Positions 63,990 through 64,000 of a DNA stretch of 64,000 nucleotides are shown piece by piece; position 1 is the first letter of the stretch, and each line of letters starts with the position of its first letter. Location of the stretch: IMG/VR virus record IMGVR_UViG_3300044684_000278, positions 1 to 64,000 of that record. One strand, 5' to 3'. The position numbers and the translations under genes were made by a program. The stretch comes from a virus. The notes under the pieces are model-generated. The model was not told where the DNA came from. It did no database searches and saw only the letters and a program-made list of their open reading frames with translations.

Positions 63990-64000
63990 TGTAGATTCAG

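Noticed and set aside
1-64000. CRISPR arrays, insertion sequences or transposase genes
   Set aside because: I saw no regularly spaced direct repeats and no transposase motifs; the only clear direct repeats are the GTGAGTA elements around attP.
1-64000. Capsid, portal, terminase, tail, thymidylate synthase or ligase genes
   Set aside because: Looked for because crAss-like genomes usually have them; none of the frames here carry their motifs, so they must lie outside the window or be absent.

Overview
The window is a contiguous piece of a tailed-phage genome that I assign to the crAss-like phages (Crassvirales) infecting a member of Bacteroidota. The main evidence is a 3306-residue protein carrying the DFDID catalytic signature of the crAss-like virion RNA polymerase, followed by a second giant protein. 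A replication cluster of typical crAss-like content supports it: family A DNA polymerase, zinc-less DnaG-type primase, DnaB-type helicase, SNF2-type helicase and uracil-DNA glycosylase. Several intergenic regions carry the Bacteroidota -7 promoter form TAnnTTTG. No capsid, portal, terminase or tail gene is visible, so the structural module lies outside. REGION 1 (1-14.6 kb, plus strand): the end of the late operon, with the giant RNA polymerase and a 1544-residue protein with a PD-(D/E)XK nuclease core and a C-terminal hydrophobic segment; both are probably virion cargo. A bidirectional terminator follows. REGION 2 (14.6-32.0 kb, minus strand): replication, recombination and nucleotide metabolism. 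Transcribed leftward from a divergent control region at 32.0-32.1 kb it runs DnaA-like initiator, DnaB-type helicase, Sak4-like ATPase, SSB-like protein, primase, GIY-YIG nuclease, PD-(D/E)XK nuclease, Pol I, DUF932-like protein, MazG-like pyrophosphohydrolase, dNMP-kinase-like protein, DUF1937 protein and a cyclic-phosphate receiver-like protein. REGION 3 (32.1-34.3 kb, plus strand): a compact lysis cassette of membrane protein, holin candidate, unimolecular spanin candidate and cysteine-peptidase endolysin. REGION 4 (34.3-49.2 kb, minus strand): a MoxR/VWA pair, five overlapping small genes of which four share a C-terminal helix, uracil-DNA glycosylase, SNF2 helicase, cytidine deaminase-like protein, two calcineurin-type phosphoesterases, an HNH nuclease and many small unknowns. 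REGION 5 (49.2-52.5 kb): a probable attP built on a tRNA 3' end, flanked by direct repeats that look like integrase arm sites, next to a tyrosine integrase; then two tandem cysteine-rich paralogues. This implies the phage can integrate. REGION 6 (52.5-64 kb, minus strand): a second MoxR/VWA pair, a membrane-anchored glucosaminidase, a phage tRNA (probably Gln), a WGR-domain protein beside a macro-domain protein, a third AAA ATPase, a ParB-like protein and a tandem run of MIB/HERC2-like proteins at the right edge. Two things tie the window together. First, at least ten small proteins with unrelated-looking beta-rich N-terminal domains (MIB/HERC2-like, SH3-like, WGR) end in the same short amphipathic helix, roughly 'hDDLxxALDKLxEKLE', which suggests a diversified adaptor family with a common partner. 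Second, the hexamer TCTACA/TGTAGA, often as inverted pairs overlapping TAnnTTTG, recurs in most promoter-bearing gaps and may mark a phage-wide regulon. All assignments were made by eye from sequence motifs; no database search was run.
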